Source: Prostheceraeus crozeri (lineage: Eukaryota > Platyhelminthes > Polycladida > Euryleptidae). From it: a stretch of DNA of 64,000 nt. How positions within the stretch are numbered: the first letter of the stretch is position 1; each line of letters opens with the position of its first letter. Shown here one piece after another: positions 1 to 9,937 of the stretch. Under the pieces are notes generated by a model, which did not search any database, was not told the DNA's origin, and saw only the letters and a list, made by a program, of their open reading frames with translations. The stretch is taken from the NCBI GenBank assembly GCA_907163375.1, contig CAJQUW010005339.1, positions 1 to 64,000 on the forward strand, in the 5' to 3' direction. Both the position numbers and the translations under genes were made by a program.

Positions 1-693
1 GCTGTTTTGTTTTTTAAATTTTTTGGAAGTTTAAAGGAGCCTCGACCACTATGATTTCCTAATAAACTGATTTTAAATAAGGCGGACTCAATGCCGTCAA
101 AACTGAGACCGCTATCGCGCTCGTTAAATTTATCAATATTTAATTTTAATCCTTGGATGTGAAAATTTATCCAAGACTCATAGTCTACAACCTCGGTTGC
201 AGGAGAGGAGGGTATGTGAAACTCCAACCTCTCTATTATTTGTCCAGTATGGTGGTCGATTTTTACATATTTTATTTTAAGATAGATGAGCGCCTTCATC
301 CTAAAATTGTCTAAATTGTTGAAGAGCGCTTCTATCAATGATGAATTTTGATGAAACCATTCCTCAAAGTTAGCAATGGTTTCTGAGGAGTCCATCTGGT
401 AGTTCCTCACTAAATTATTTATGGAAACTTCAGTGAGTTGGATAGAGGAGGTACCGTTGGTGTAGCTATCGTTCGTGTGTGTATGTTGAAGTCTGTGCGA
501 AGATAGTTCAAAAACGTGTCTCGAAAGACTGAGCGCACAAGTCGCAAGAAAAGGAGACGACGTTAACAGAATCATCCCCACCTCCGGAGATTGATGCCGG
601 CTTAGGTCGACAAACACCTCGCTTGATGTGTCGGGTGAGATCCCATTTCCTCGTGAAGATGTGCCCACAGTCAGCACATTCCCACTCGTTACC
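1..693 (-). pseudogene. Polinton-type DNA polymerase B, N-terminal fragment, frameshifted
   Basis: The minus strand encodes the zinc-finger and N-terminal region of the same polymerase found complete in elements B and C. A C2H2 finger lies at about 617-690, with the pattern C-x2-C-x12-H-x5-C. A second finger (FSCDLC) is interrupted at about 510-516, where the homologous frame shifts by one base. Downstream is a block with NIDKFNERDSGLSFDGIE, which matches NLNKFNERDSGLVFDGIE in the other copies. The catalytic domains would lie beyond position 1. Divergence from B and C is large, so this is an older or separate lineage and not a recent copy. It is a broken gene; a sequencing indel is the alternative. 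Confidence 0.75.
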
Positions 694-1217
694 ATTGTCG
701 CGACAGTTCTGAGCTGGAACTCACATCACCTGAAAGAGAAAATCATTCTATCATCTCTGTTCAAGCCTCAGTGTATTGTTGCAACCTACCTTGACTCAAT
801 AACTCTAAACTTTCCTCGAGAAGGGAGGGGTTCGTTGGTGATGAAGTTGATGCTGAAATTGAGGAAGATGCTATGAACCACACGTTTGAGGGAGATGAGA
901 GAGGAAATCTTCAACTTACCATTTCAATGAAATCAAGTTTAAGGTTGATGCTTCAATAAGATAGAGACTTCACTCAATTAATATGCCTCAAATTTGGAAT
1001 TCACTTGTACACCTCAAATAATAGCAGAAATCGCTAGAGAATAATTCACTTATACTTCTCAAAGACAGAGTGAAATGACACGGATTGTCACTTTGCTTAT
1101 ATCCTTTCATGCTCATCATTTCATTGGCTGTTCATTCTGATTGGTTGCTTGTTGATACTTAAGAATTAGAAAAATGTTAAAGTTATCATTATTCAAAGTC
1201 AGCATTTCAAAGACAAC
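694..1217. other. Intergenic stretch between polymerase and 143-aa gene
   Basis: This holds the region upstream of the polymerase fragment. On the minus strand a pyrimidine tract ending in CAG near 738-745 looks like a splice acceptor, consistent with the upstream non-coding or short exons seen in elements B and C. I see no protein of convincing length and no recognisable RNA gene. Confidence 0.3.
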
Positions 1218-1649
1218 ATGACAAGTCCTCCAACAACACCAAATGCCGCATTGGAGTTCTCCTCTCCATGCACATCAGCAAAGGTGCTCGTTACACCAAA
1301 TGCACCAAGAAAGGCGAAGGTGGAGAAGACATACAATCTCGACAATATACGAAAGTTATCGGAGGACGATGAAGAGGAGTTGCCCGACCTAACAGGCATA
1401 CGGTGGAAATATTTACAATATGATGTCGAAGGGGTGATGGAGATGACCAGCAAGTCGCAGTTGCATCAAATATGGGAGTGGTACACCCCTAACTCCCAAC
1501 CGCGAACCGTGGCGGAGTGGGCGTACATTGACAACGTGAGGGACGCTGCAGAAGAACGTTTAAAGCAGCTCAACTGTTTTTGTGATCTATGTGAAGTCAG
1601 ACTCTGGGACGATATTGACGATGAAGACCTTTTAAAATACATGCCATAA
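1218..1649 (+). CDS. hypothetical protein, 143 aa, acidic
   Basis: An open frame starts at an ATG and ends in TAA, with AATAAA immediately overlapping the stop region (about 1649-1655). The N-terminus is rich in Pro, Thr and Ser. The middle has an acidic run (SEDDEEELPD) and the C-terminus has a CFCDLC motif followed by an acidic tail. It lies divergently from the polymerase, the same place where elements B and C carry the unrelated 150-aa family B gene. I do not recognise the family. Position, polyadenylation signal and composition argue that it is a real element gene. An overlapping minus-strand frame is taken as a shadow. Confidence 0.5.
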   Translation: MTSPPTTPNAALEFSSPCTSAKVLVTPNAPRKAKVEKTYNLDNIRKLSEDDEEELPDLTGIRWKYLQYDVEGVMEMTSKSQLHQIWEWYTPNSQPRTVAEWAYIDNVRDAAEERLKQLNCFCDLCEVRLWDDIDDEDLLKYMP

Positions 1650-1853
1650 TAAATGTTTATTTCGTATTATCTTTGCTTTCATACTGACTTACTTGAATGG
1701 GGCTTTAGTGAATAATTTAACCATGTATACTTTTTCATTTGGAAATAGTAGCACGCTTAGCTTAACTTGCAAATCTTATAACATTTCATATGGGTGATAA
1801 TGGTAGATGAAATAGTGTTAAATAAAATTAAGATAGCTTACACTTCTGATACA

Positions 1854-2386
1854 GGGATAGCAATCGACTGCGATCCATGTGTAAAGAGCTTGTTAGACTA
1901 TGGAAGAGAGAAGTGTGTTATGTTGCGTGTGGCGCGTGAGTGTCCTCCCTTTCATTCCATTCATCAATTCGTCTCATTGATAGAGACAGGTAGAACTCAT
2001 GGCTCTCATAACGTATGCAATGGAAAGTTTTAGGCAACCTTCGACAGTTGGCTAAATGTCGCCCTGGCGCGAATGCATACTACGTTGAGACAGAGGCAAT
2101 CACTTGCAAACATGACGCAGAGAGGTTTAACAAGATTGACCATTGCCGAATGTCCCTTGCGGTATACATAGCTACGGGTTTCACCGCCGCCCTTTACAGG
2201 AACGCCGTCGAAAGGAAGTATTACACCGAACTTCATTTGCAACGTTCAAGTTGACTGATAGCAGATTCAACTTAATGATAGTATTCGCCAGTCCGAAGAC
2301 TGCCCAGGGCAAACCGCGAGGAGGTTCTATTATGTCTTGCCCCATGGTGGCCCTTAAGAGAGCCGATGGTTCATTCTCGGGATTAG
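1854..2386. repeat. 533-bp direct repeat, copy 1
   Basis: This block is repeated almost base for base at 2737-3269, with an 83-aa gene between the two copies. Its first part resembles 22843-23077 of element B. On the minus strand its middle (about 2060-2220) resembles the conserved foldable element found in the polymerase leader intron of B and C, and it carries a TGATAGCA hairpin core near 2256-2265 with flanking arms AAGTTGA and TCAACTT. It appears to be a regulatory or leader module duplicated as a unit. Short open frames in it are not supported as genes. Confidence 0.8.
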
Positions 2387-2391
2387 GTTGA

Positions 2392-2643
2392 CTATTGGCT
2401 TGAATAGTCAAGGGGTATGACGGTTAGATTGTCATAAACCCTATACCGCCGAGGTCGTACTGGTGCATCCGGCACCTTTCGGATGCGGGTGGTATTTGGA
2501 GTCCACACCTCATCCGTCCAAATGATCCTCTTGATCTTCCCCTTCTTCTCATCCTCATCCCACTCGTCGAGGATGACGAACTCGGGAATGGCGTTATCTT
2601 CATCAATGAAGACGGGAATGTTGTCGGCAGATGTGGCTTCCAT
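2392..2643 (-). CDS. hypothetical protein, 83 aa, with its own TATA box
   Basis: The open frame begins at an ATG at 2643. The protein is charged, with an acidic N-terminal half (DEDNAIPEF, DEWDEDEKKGKIKR) and a basic C-terminal half (RIRK, RPRRYRV). It has no recognisable domain. A minus-strand TATA box (CTATATAAGCC, about 2682-2692) lies about 40 bp upstream of the ATG, the usual spacing for a short leader. The gene sits exactly between the two copies of the 533-bp repeat, which suggests a cassette gained or kept together with its duplicated flanks. Function unknown. Confidence 0.5.
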   Translation of the reverse strand: MEATSADNIPVFIDEDNAIPEFVILDEWDEDEKKGKIKRIIWTDEVWTPNTTRIRKVPDAPVRPRRYRVYDNLTVIPLDYSSQ

Positions 2644-2736
2644 CGTGACTTCAAATTGAATGAGAAGCGCTACAATCTTCTGGCTTATATAGGTTTTTCA
2701 ACAATGAATTGCTCAACAGCGAATCAGAATGCTTCA

Positions 2737-3269
2737 GGGATAGCAATCGACTGCGATCCATGTGTAAAGAGCTTGTTAGACTACGGAAGAGAGAAGTGTG
2801 TTATGTTGCGTGTGGCGCGTGAGTATCCTCCCTTTCATTCCATTCATCAATTCGTCTCATTGATAGAGACAGGTAGAACTCATGGCTCTCATAACGTATG
2901 CAATGGAAAGTTTTAGGCAACCTTCGACAGTTGGCTAAATGTCGCCCTGGCGCGAATGCATACTACGTTGAGACAGAGGCAATCACTTGCAAACATGACG
3001 CAGAGAGGTTTAACAAGATTGACCATTGCCGAATGTCCCTTGCGGTATACATAGCTACGGGTTTCACCGCCGCCCTTTACAGGAACGCCCGTCGAAAGGA
3101 AGTATTACACCGAACTTCATTTGCAACGTTCAAGTTGACTGATAGCAGATTCAACTTAATGATAGTATTCGCCAGTCCGAAGACTGCCCAGGGCAAACCG
3201 CGTGGAGGTTCTATCATGTCTTGCCCCTAGGTGGCCCTTAAGAGAGCCGATGGTTCATTCTCGGGATAA
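2737..3269. repeat. 533-bp direct repeat, copy 2
   Basis: Second copy of the block at 1854-2386, differing at a few positions, for example one added base near 3089 and a changed codon near 3227. It ends just before the last exon of the coiled-coil gene. Like copy 1 it carries the TGATAGCA hairpin core (about 3139-3148) and the foldable element on the minus strand (about 2950-3110). Confidence 0.8.
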
Positions 3270-3278
3270 TTCAATGAC

Positions 3279-4613
3279 TCAAGCTTGCCGCTTCGCCTCC
3301 GGCTCGTTCACGGAAGCAGGTGGTCGCTTCTCTTTGATATCTGTAAAGAAAGAAGTTGTTAGTTACTATCTTGAACTCTAAGTTACTTGTTTTAAACTTA
3401 CAGATCTTCTCAGGACGTGGCTCGAACAGGAATCCTGTGATCGCCTCCTTGTGGTCGAATGTAAAGTGAAGGCATTCGATACCTTTTTTAGCCTGCTATA
3501 ACACATCTCGTCTCTGCCACGTTCACAGAGGAGCGGTCTTGCGGGCACACGTCCTTTCTTGTCAAGGGGAATGTGGAGGCGACTTGATCGTCGAGTACTG
3601 CTACTCATTACTTGCTGGTGCAGCTCCTGATTAGTCGCCACCACCTTCCCCAACTGCTTTCGCAGCCCTTCCACCTCCTCCCTCATCTTTCTTAACTCCT
3701 TCTCCTGACTCTCTCTCTCGATGAGGAGCTGCTCTTCTTTAGCCTTACTAGCGAGGTGCGAGAACCTCTCGCGATCGAGCTCTCCTTCTTTCTCAAAAAG
3801 ACTAGCTTGAGTCTTCTTGAGCTCCTGAGTGACTCGCGAGAGGTTCTCGGAACTCGCTTTATAGAAGAAACAGTCCCTCTTCCACACCTCCAACTCATTC
3901 TTCAGCTTGTCATAGTTATCAACCAGTGGTGGGCGCATAATGAAGTTGCGACATTGAGCCGCAATCCCACCACTGGTTGATAACTTAGCCGGCTGCACCT
4001 CGCTATCGAGGTCAACGTCCCTCACCGCCTCTACCTCGCTATCGAGGTAGACACTCTCGACTAGGTCAACCTTCGTCGAGCCTTTATCCTCCTCCTCTTC
4101 CTCACTGTCGCTGCTACTTGTAGCCGACTCATCGCTAGAGGAGGAGGAGGAGGATTTACTCGACTTCGGAGAAGACTCAATCGGAGTGGGTGAGAGAGCC
4201 TTTGCTGGCATGCTAGAAGATGGAGCCTCTGCTGTCGTGATAGACTCGACAGCAGACTGAGCCTCTAGAATCGGGGTGGGCGAGAGAGCCTTTGCTGGTG
4301 CACAAGATGAGGGAGGCTTTGCTGACGTGATAGCCTCGATAGCACACTGAGTCTCCAGAGCTTTCAACTCTGAGCTGAAGAGACTTTGCTTCGCCTCCTC
4401 AGTCAGCTCTGGTTGACTGCAGCTGCTATGCTTGGCATGCCACTCCGGTAGCGTCTCGACAAGGCGAGATGCATTATGGCTGCTACAAAAGTATCGAATG
4501 CCCCCTACCATTCGCTTATGTGCACAAGAATGCTTCTTAAAGGCATCGCTACGAAAAATCTTTGAGCAGACGCAAAGCTTAAAAGCCGTCTTTGCATTGT
4601 TGTAGTTAACCAT
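3279..4613 (-). CDS. coiled-coil protein with N-terminal Cys/His region, two exons (element A copy)
   Basis: Coding exons are 4613-3402 and 3340-3279, with a 61-bp GT-AG intron (3401-3341) that has a pyrimidine tract before its acceptor. Without splicing the frame runs into stops; with it the frame ends in TGA. A further acceptor at 4616/4617 joins a leader exon ending at 5209. The N-terminus has C-x-C, H-x-C and C-x2-H pairs (LCVCSKIF, KKHSC, YFCSSH) that could bind zinc. The middle is Ser/Glu rich. A long coiled coil follows (ELKKTQASLFEKEGELDRER and on), then a conserved basic tail (SRLHIPLDKKGR, CYSRLKK). It is homologous to the gene at 23091-24218. Role unknown; a DNA-binding or scaffold function is a guess. 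Confidence 0.7.
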
Positions 4614-5208
4614 TTTCTGAAGTGAAAAGGGGAAAACAATGATTATAATTCCGTAAACGTTTGATAGCAAACGATTGATTCCTAGTTTATAAAAACGGAA
4701 AAGAATGATTTTACACTTAGTGAGGAATGATAGATTTGAGTGTAGTGAGTGGCACTAGATCCCGTCGACAGCCCGAAGGCCTTGTACTGATCACTAGGGA
4801 AGTGAGAGATCTTCCCCGATACCCGCTCTTTACAGCTGAAGACATCATTGTCACTGCCCCGAAGTGGTAACAGGAACGCCGAGTCAAAGGTAGTGATCAG
4901 TAGCTGGGATCCAACCCCTCAAAGCTGCCTTAGACTTAGTTACATTTCAAATCTGATAGCAGATTTGAACTCAGCATACTTGAAAACCTTAGTCTACATG
5001 TTAAAACTTTGAAAAACTGAAAATTAAGAATTTTTAAAAAATTCCGCATTTTACTACTCATACTACTTTTAAAAAATTTTATCAGTAGTAAAGACACTAT
5101 CAAACTCTATCACACAAACTTTGAAGTAAGAAGATAGCTTGCCTACTTCAAAAGATAGAGTCCTTTGCAACCCGATATCGGGAGCTCAGAGCGACGACCG
5201 TCGCTTAC

Positions 5209-5262
5209 CTCGTCTTTCGATGAAGTGATCAGACTTGCGTTGTCGGGGGTTTATATATGCTC
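5209..5262 (-). promoter_or_regulatory. TATA box and non-coding leader exon of the coiled-coil gene (element A)
   Basis: On the minus strand a TATATATAA-type TATA box (about 5250-5259) is followed about 40-50 bp on by a splice donor (GAG/GTAAGC, intron from 5208). The leader intron would run 5208-4617 and contains two hairpin cores, one at about 4951-4970 with 8-bp arms (CAAATCTG and CAGATTTG) and one at about 4660-4675 with 6-bp arms (CGTTTG and CAAACG). The same TATA, short exon and leader intron layout occurs for two genes in elements B and C. Confidence 0.6.
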
Positions 5263-5439
5263 GGAAGAAAACTTAAAATGGCTCTATCTCCGAAAGTATT
5301 CATCGTAGCGACATGCGGTTTGTTGCAAACGATTTGTCTCATCATTCTTTACAATATGACACCTGAACCATTCTCATATGACCACGGGAAGTTGGTGTGT
5401 CAGCACATGACCATGTAACATGCCACAAGTGAAAAAATT

Positions 5440-7330
5440 CCTAAGTGTGGGAGCTCCAGTGTGGTGGAAATTTTGAAAAATTTAAAACTTCCGAATTTTG
5501 ACCTGGGACCTTTACCAAAGCATTTTCCATCAAATTTCGCTGACGTCCCCCCCCCTCTGGACAGCTTGCTTCGATCTTGGCTTCTAGTGGACGGATTTTG
5601 TCGAGTGAGGTGTCATTTGAAAGCTAAGAGTGAGACAAATTCACTGAAACAAACGGCTTGTTCCTATCTGTCTTCGTTTACATGTGAGACGCCATTTAAG
5701 ATTTTAGGTCGGAGCTCACCTGAAAAAATCCTAAGTGTCAGAGTGACTTTGTATGGGAAAAATTAAAAATTTTCCAAAGTGTGGAATTTCGACCTGGGAC
5801 CTTTACCAAAGTTTGTTTCATCAAATTTCGCTGACCCCCCCCTTTGTTCTAACTTTGGTTCTAGTGGACGGATTTTGTTCGTTCGACTTGCATTGGAAAG
5901 AGGATGAAACACTGCTCGACCGCATTTTTCGTTGCGAGTCAATCGGAGCAGCCGTTCAAAAGTTAGAGCGGTTACAAGATTTTAGGTCGGAGCTCACCTG
6001 AAAAAATCCTAAGTGTCAGAGTGACTTTGTATGGGAAAAATTAAAAATTTTCCAAAGTGTGGAATTTCGACCTGGGACCTTTACCAAAGTTTGTTTCATC
6101 AAATTTCGCTGACCTCCCCCCCCCTTGTTCTAACTTTGGTTCTAGTGGACGGATTTTGTTCGTTCGACTTGCATTGGAAAGAGGATGAAACACTGCTCGA
6201 CCGCATTTTTCGTTGCGAGTCAATCGGAGCAGCCGTTCAAAAGTTAGAGCGGTTACAAGATTTTAGGTCGGAGCTCACTCTGACACTTAGGATTTTTTCA
6301 GGTGAGCTCCGACCTAAAATCTTGTAACCGCTCTAACTTTTGAACGGCTGCTCCGATTGACTCGCAACGAAAAATGCGGTCGAGCAGTGTTTCATCCTCT
6401 TTCCAATGCAAGTCGAACGAACAAAATCCGTCCACTAGAACCAAAGTTAGAACAAAGGGGGGGGAGGTCAGCGAAATTTGATGAAACAAACTTTGGTAAA
6501 GGTCCCAGGTCGAAATTCCACACTTTGGAAAATTTTTAATTTTTCCCATACAAAGTCACTCTGACACTTAGGATTTTTTCAGGTGAGCTCCGACCTAAAA
6601 TCTTGTAACCGCTCTAACTTTTGAACGGCTGCTCCGATTGACTCGCAACGAAAAATGCGGTCGAGCAGTGTTTCATCCTCTTTCCAATGCAAGTCGAACG
6701 AACAAAATCCGTCCACTAGAACCAAAGTTAGAACAAAGGGGGGGGGAGGTCAGCGAAATTTGATGAAACAAACTTTGGTAAAGGTCCCAGGTCGAAATTC
6801 CACACTTTGGAAAATTTTTAATTTTTCCCATACAAAGTCACTCTGACACTTAGGATTTTTTCAGGTGAGCTCCGACCTAAAATCTTGTAACCGCTCTAAC
6901 TTTTGAACGGCTGCTCCGATTGACTCGCAACGAAAAATGCGGTCGAGCAGTGTTTCATCCTCTTTCCAATGCAAGTCGAACGAACAAAATCCGTCCACTA
7001 GAACCAAAGTTAGAACAAAGGGGGGGGTCAGCGAAATTTGATGAAACAAACTTTGGTAAAGGTCCCAGGTCGAAATTCCACACTTTGGAAAATTTTTAAT
7101 TTTTCCCATACAAAGTCACTCTGACACTTAGGATTTTTTCAGGTGAGCTCCGACCTAAAATCTTAAATGGCGTCTCACATGTAAACGAAGACAGATAGGA
7201 ACAAGCCGTTTGTTTCAGTGAATTTGTCTCACTCTTAGCTTTCAAATGACACCTCACTCGACAAAATCCGTCCACTAGAAGCCAAGATCGAAGCAAGCTG
7301 TCCAGAGGGGGGGGACGTCAGCGAAAAATT
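5440..7330. repeat. large palindrome built from about 280-bp units (terminal zone of element A)
   Basis: The left arm has one diverged unit (5440-5730) and two near-identical units (5730-6285). The right arm carries the same units in inverse order and orientation, with three near-identical units and one diverged unit (6285-7330). The turning point is at about 6275-6300, where GTCGGAGCTCA meets its own complement. Each unit contains a run of seven or more C or G next to TCTGG or its equivalent, and the phrase GACCTGGGACC. The open frames of 60-101 aa here are by-products of the repeat. Hairpin-type structure of this size is prone to rearrangement and misassembly. Confidence 0.85.
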
Positions 7331-7679
7331 TTTATCTCCGATTGCTTTCAAATTCACCATACAGATGCAGAATTTCACGCTGAATCCGAATCTGGCCTCC
7401 GTTTTCACATCCGAGGCCGCGTTTGGACACTACACACCAAAACATACCACAGGTTAACCAAGACAACCTAGACGGTCGCCCACGTCAACCTAGACGGTCG
7501 CCCAAGTCCACCAGGCGGTCGGACACAGACACCCAAGACTCACACACTGACGGTCCAGAGGGGGGGGGACGGCAGCAGAACCTCGCCGGCACATCACGAC
7601 ACTGGCGGACCAGAGGGGGGGGGGACTCAGCGATGGCGGCCATCTTGCGCTATCTGGTGTTCGCCGTTTTCTTACTACT
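7331..7679. repeat. outer end of element A terminal repeat
   Basis: GC-rich sequence with short internal repeats (two copies of CCTAGACGGTCGCCCA-like sequence near 7467-7505) and two long G runs (about 7559-7568 and 7613-7622). It ends in TTACTACT at 7679, the complement of the AGTAGTAA that starts elements B and C. I place the element end here by that match. The true partner end is outside the window. Confidence 0.55.
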
Positions 7680-9349
7680 TGAGAGGCGAGTGCCAAACGA
7701 TGGACAACTATTTTGAAGAAATGGATGTAAATAATCGGTTAAATTTTGATGAAATTAGTACTACTAATCCAAGGACAGCAGCAACATCCATTCGACATGC
7801 GCCGCTTCATCTAAGCATTGGTGGTCTCTCAATTGTCCTACGAATACCCTTTTTCTGCAACCTGATCCATATTTCTCAAGCACACGATGTTACCGCCCCT
7901 CTCCTTTTGGACATAACTCCCTCAATATGATGTTTAGCCTCAATATAAATTTAGCAATCAAAGTGGTCGACGAACTACTGTCACGAGAATTGTTGAAAAA
8001 AACTGGTGAGTGAATATAGTTTGCTTGAAATCATTTAATGCTTAATCATGATTATAAATGATAAAAGGAATAAAGAGAAACCTTCAAAACAAAGAAAAGT
8101 TTCAATAAATGTTTCATCAGGGTTATACACAAAATGACTTTTACGATGATTTTACAAATTGTATTTTTCACTATAGTCTAGTTGGATGAGAAAACGGTAA
8201 TATTTTCATGTAAATAGATATTCGTGATATTTTTGTGTTGATATTCAATTGCTATGTTTATGCAATCCAGTCCCTTCTACATAAATAAAACTGAACTCAT
8301 TTTCAACAGTCTACATGCAAAATTTCATTGAATTTATAATCTTAGAACAAGTATCAGACTTAGCATAAAGATTCAAAGGGAAAAACATTAAAAAGAAAAT
8401 TAAAAGAAAAAAGATTCAACATCGGCAAAACAAAAATTCAACTGAAATAACTTAAATTAGAAGTGATATAATATATCAACTCAAATGAATAAATTATGGA
8501 TTTCCCACTTTTTTTTTAAAATTCACTGCCTTTTGTATTTCAGGTGACAAACAATTGGCAAAGAAAATCACGGGCTATCAATCTGATTGCGTTGACGTAT
8601 ATAACGCAATAGGGGAAAAGCGATTGAGGTTAGCCACTGAAGTGCTAAGTTGCAACTCCTCAACTGCTTCTTCACAGGTCCATACTTTGACGAGTCATAC
8701 AAGCAACCTCACAATGTGTGATGCAAGTTCATCATTTGGCGTTGGATTGCGTTGTGCGAGATTGGGTATTACACCGAAAAAGATGACAATTACTCAACCA
8801 GTGCATTTGGAATTTTGAACATGACATAGCTATGATCCACCACATGAATTGTGATATGTCTTCGTTCATATGATTTGTGATATATGGAAATGTCTTCGAG
8901 TTTAGATGTCTTGATCATAGTTTTGTGCATCCAATCGTTTTCTTTTCATGCTCGATTTCTGTGTCTAGTTGATCATCCCTGGCATCATCAGGGGTAGGGG
9001 TATTATGGGATTTTAAATACTTTTTAGCAGTGCGTTACTATGTCAGGTAAAACATCTTTATTTCTCGGTAAAGTTACACAATAGATATGAAAATTGTTCA
9101 ACATGATCTATTGATTCAATTATGCTGATAATTCCGATTTCTAAGACTTTGAAATCTTTACCAAAATTGCACGTGTGCTTTAAAAGATAATACCCGCTAT
9201 GCGCCTAAAAAATTTACGTAAGTTAATCGATTAAAAGTTGAATCCTGGGTTGGTTCTGGTTGGTTCGAAAATTAAAAAAACAACAATGATACGTAGACCT
9301 GATACTTATTTGAACAACAATTTACTCGCAAAAACAGTTAGAGATCGAT
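7680..9349. other. AT-rich interval, no identified gene
   Basis: Between element A and a recombinase relic. A pyrimidine tract ending in CAG at about 8535-8543 precedes an open stretch of about 270 bp (8544-8817) that could be an exon, but its product matches nothing I know and has no partner exon that I can place. The rest is AT-rich with no repeats or RNA genes that I can support. Confidence 0.3.
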
Positions 9350-9779
9350 TTTAATTGTTCCCCAAGACGTGGTCAGGCATATCGTCTTGTATTTGTCATC
9401 CTCCTCCTCATCAGAAAATTCAGTGGTCCTCTTTATAACTACCTTTTCCCCTCGGTAATCTCGACAGAAGAAGTCGCACCACAGCTTTCCTCTTGGCACA
9501 GTTGTTGAAATCTTCTTTTTTCAGTCACAGAGAGCTCTCGATACGCCAAAAGACCTGAATCACTGCTGTGTCCAGTTTCCTTCTTGATGTCCTCCTTCTT
9601 TCCCCTCCTTGGAATAGCCGGGAGATCTTCGTTCGCCTCAACGAATGATTGGTATAAAAACCTTCAATATTGGCATCAGCAAACAAACTTTTTATATACT
9701 CTCCCAACTTGTTTTCTCCTACGGCTTGATCTTTGAACCATTTTTCTGATGTGGGATTTTCTAACGGCTGAAGATAAAA
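9350..9779 (-). pseudogene. tyrosine recombinase (DUF3504/Crypton-like), C-terminal piece
   Basis: The minus strand encodes GENKLGEYIKSLFADANIEG and TNHSLRRTKISRLFQ, with the H-x-x-R box typical of tyrosine recombinases of the KIAA1958/ZMYM/Crypton type. The homologous stretch in the relic at 45328-46406 reads TNHSLRRSKVTRMFQ. The N-terminal and core parts of the same relic lie at 32944-33767 on the same strand. The 23 kb between are explained by a LINE insertion and later insertions into it. The protein is broken and the downstream active-site Tyr region is degraded. Confidence 0.6.
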
Positions 9780-9937
9780 GTGAGTGAGAGAGAGAGAGAA
9801 TAACTTTATTGACTCACATTTAAAATCCGTGAGAGCTTTACATACAATTATAATTCACACAAATTACCTACATGAAACTTCACATGTTATAAGCAGCATA
9901 AAATTTGATGAAGGATTCACCAAATCGTTTGGTCTTT
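9780..9937 (-). mobile_element. 3' end of LINE-1a (ORF2 C-terminus, 3' UTR, CT-rich tail)
   Basis: On the minus strand this continues LINE-1a from the far side of Polinton B. Removing B and one copy of GTCTTT joins the reading frame exactly (CPRAKT followed by KRFGESFIKFYAAYNM and a TGA stop). It is followed by AATAAAG and a terminal run of CT repeats that ends at about 9780-9800. The clean joint is strong evidence both for the LINE and for the boundaries of Polinton B. Confidence 0.8.
9932..9937. other. target-site duplication GTCTTT (left)
   Basis: A six-base duplication directly abutting the first base of element B, matched at 26476-26481. Six bases is the known Polinton/Maverick target duplication length. 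Confidence 0.9.

Larger units (their letters stand above)
1..7679 (-). mobile_element. Polinton-like element A, terminal fragment
   Basis: This is a third, more diverged relative of elements B and C. Reading leftwards from 7679 it has an end starting AGTAGTAAG, a repeat-rich terminal zone (5440-7679), a TATA box and leader exon, a coiled-coil gene, a duplicated 533-bp block, small genes, and the start of a zinc-finger DNA polymerase that runs off the window. The same order (terminus, coiled-coil gene, small gene, polymerase) is found in B and C, which is the main reason to call it one element. The other terminus is outside the window, so no target duplication can be checked. The call rests on gene order, polymerase homology and the shared AGTAGTAA terminus. 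Confidence 0.75.

Noticed and set aside
6031..7296. Several 60-101-aa frames in the terminal palindrome of element A
   Set aside because: They recur in both orientations because the units are repeated and mirrored. Composition follows the repeat and there is no independent coding signal.
7423..7716. 97-aa frame at the end of element A
   Set aside because: It spans the element terminus and low-complexity repeats; no support as a gene.
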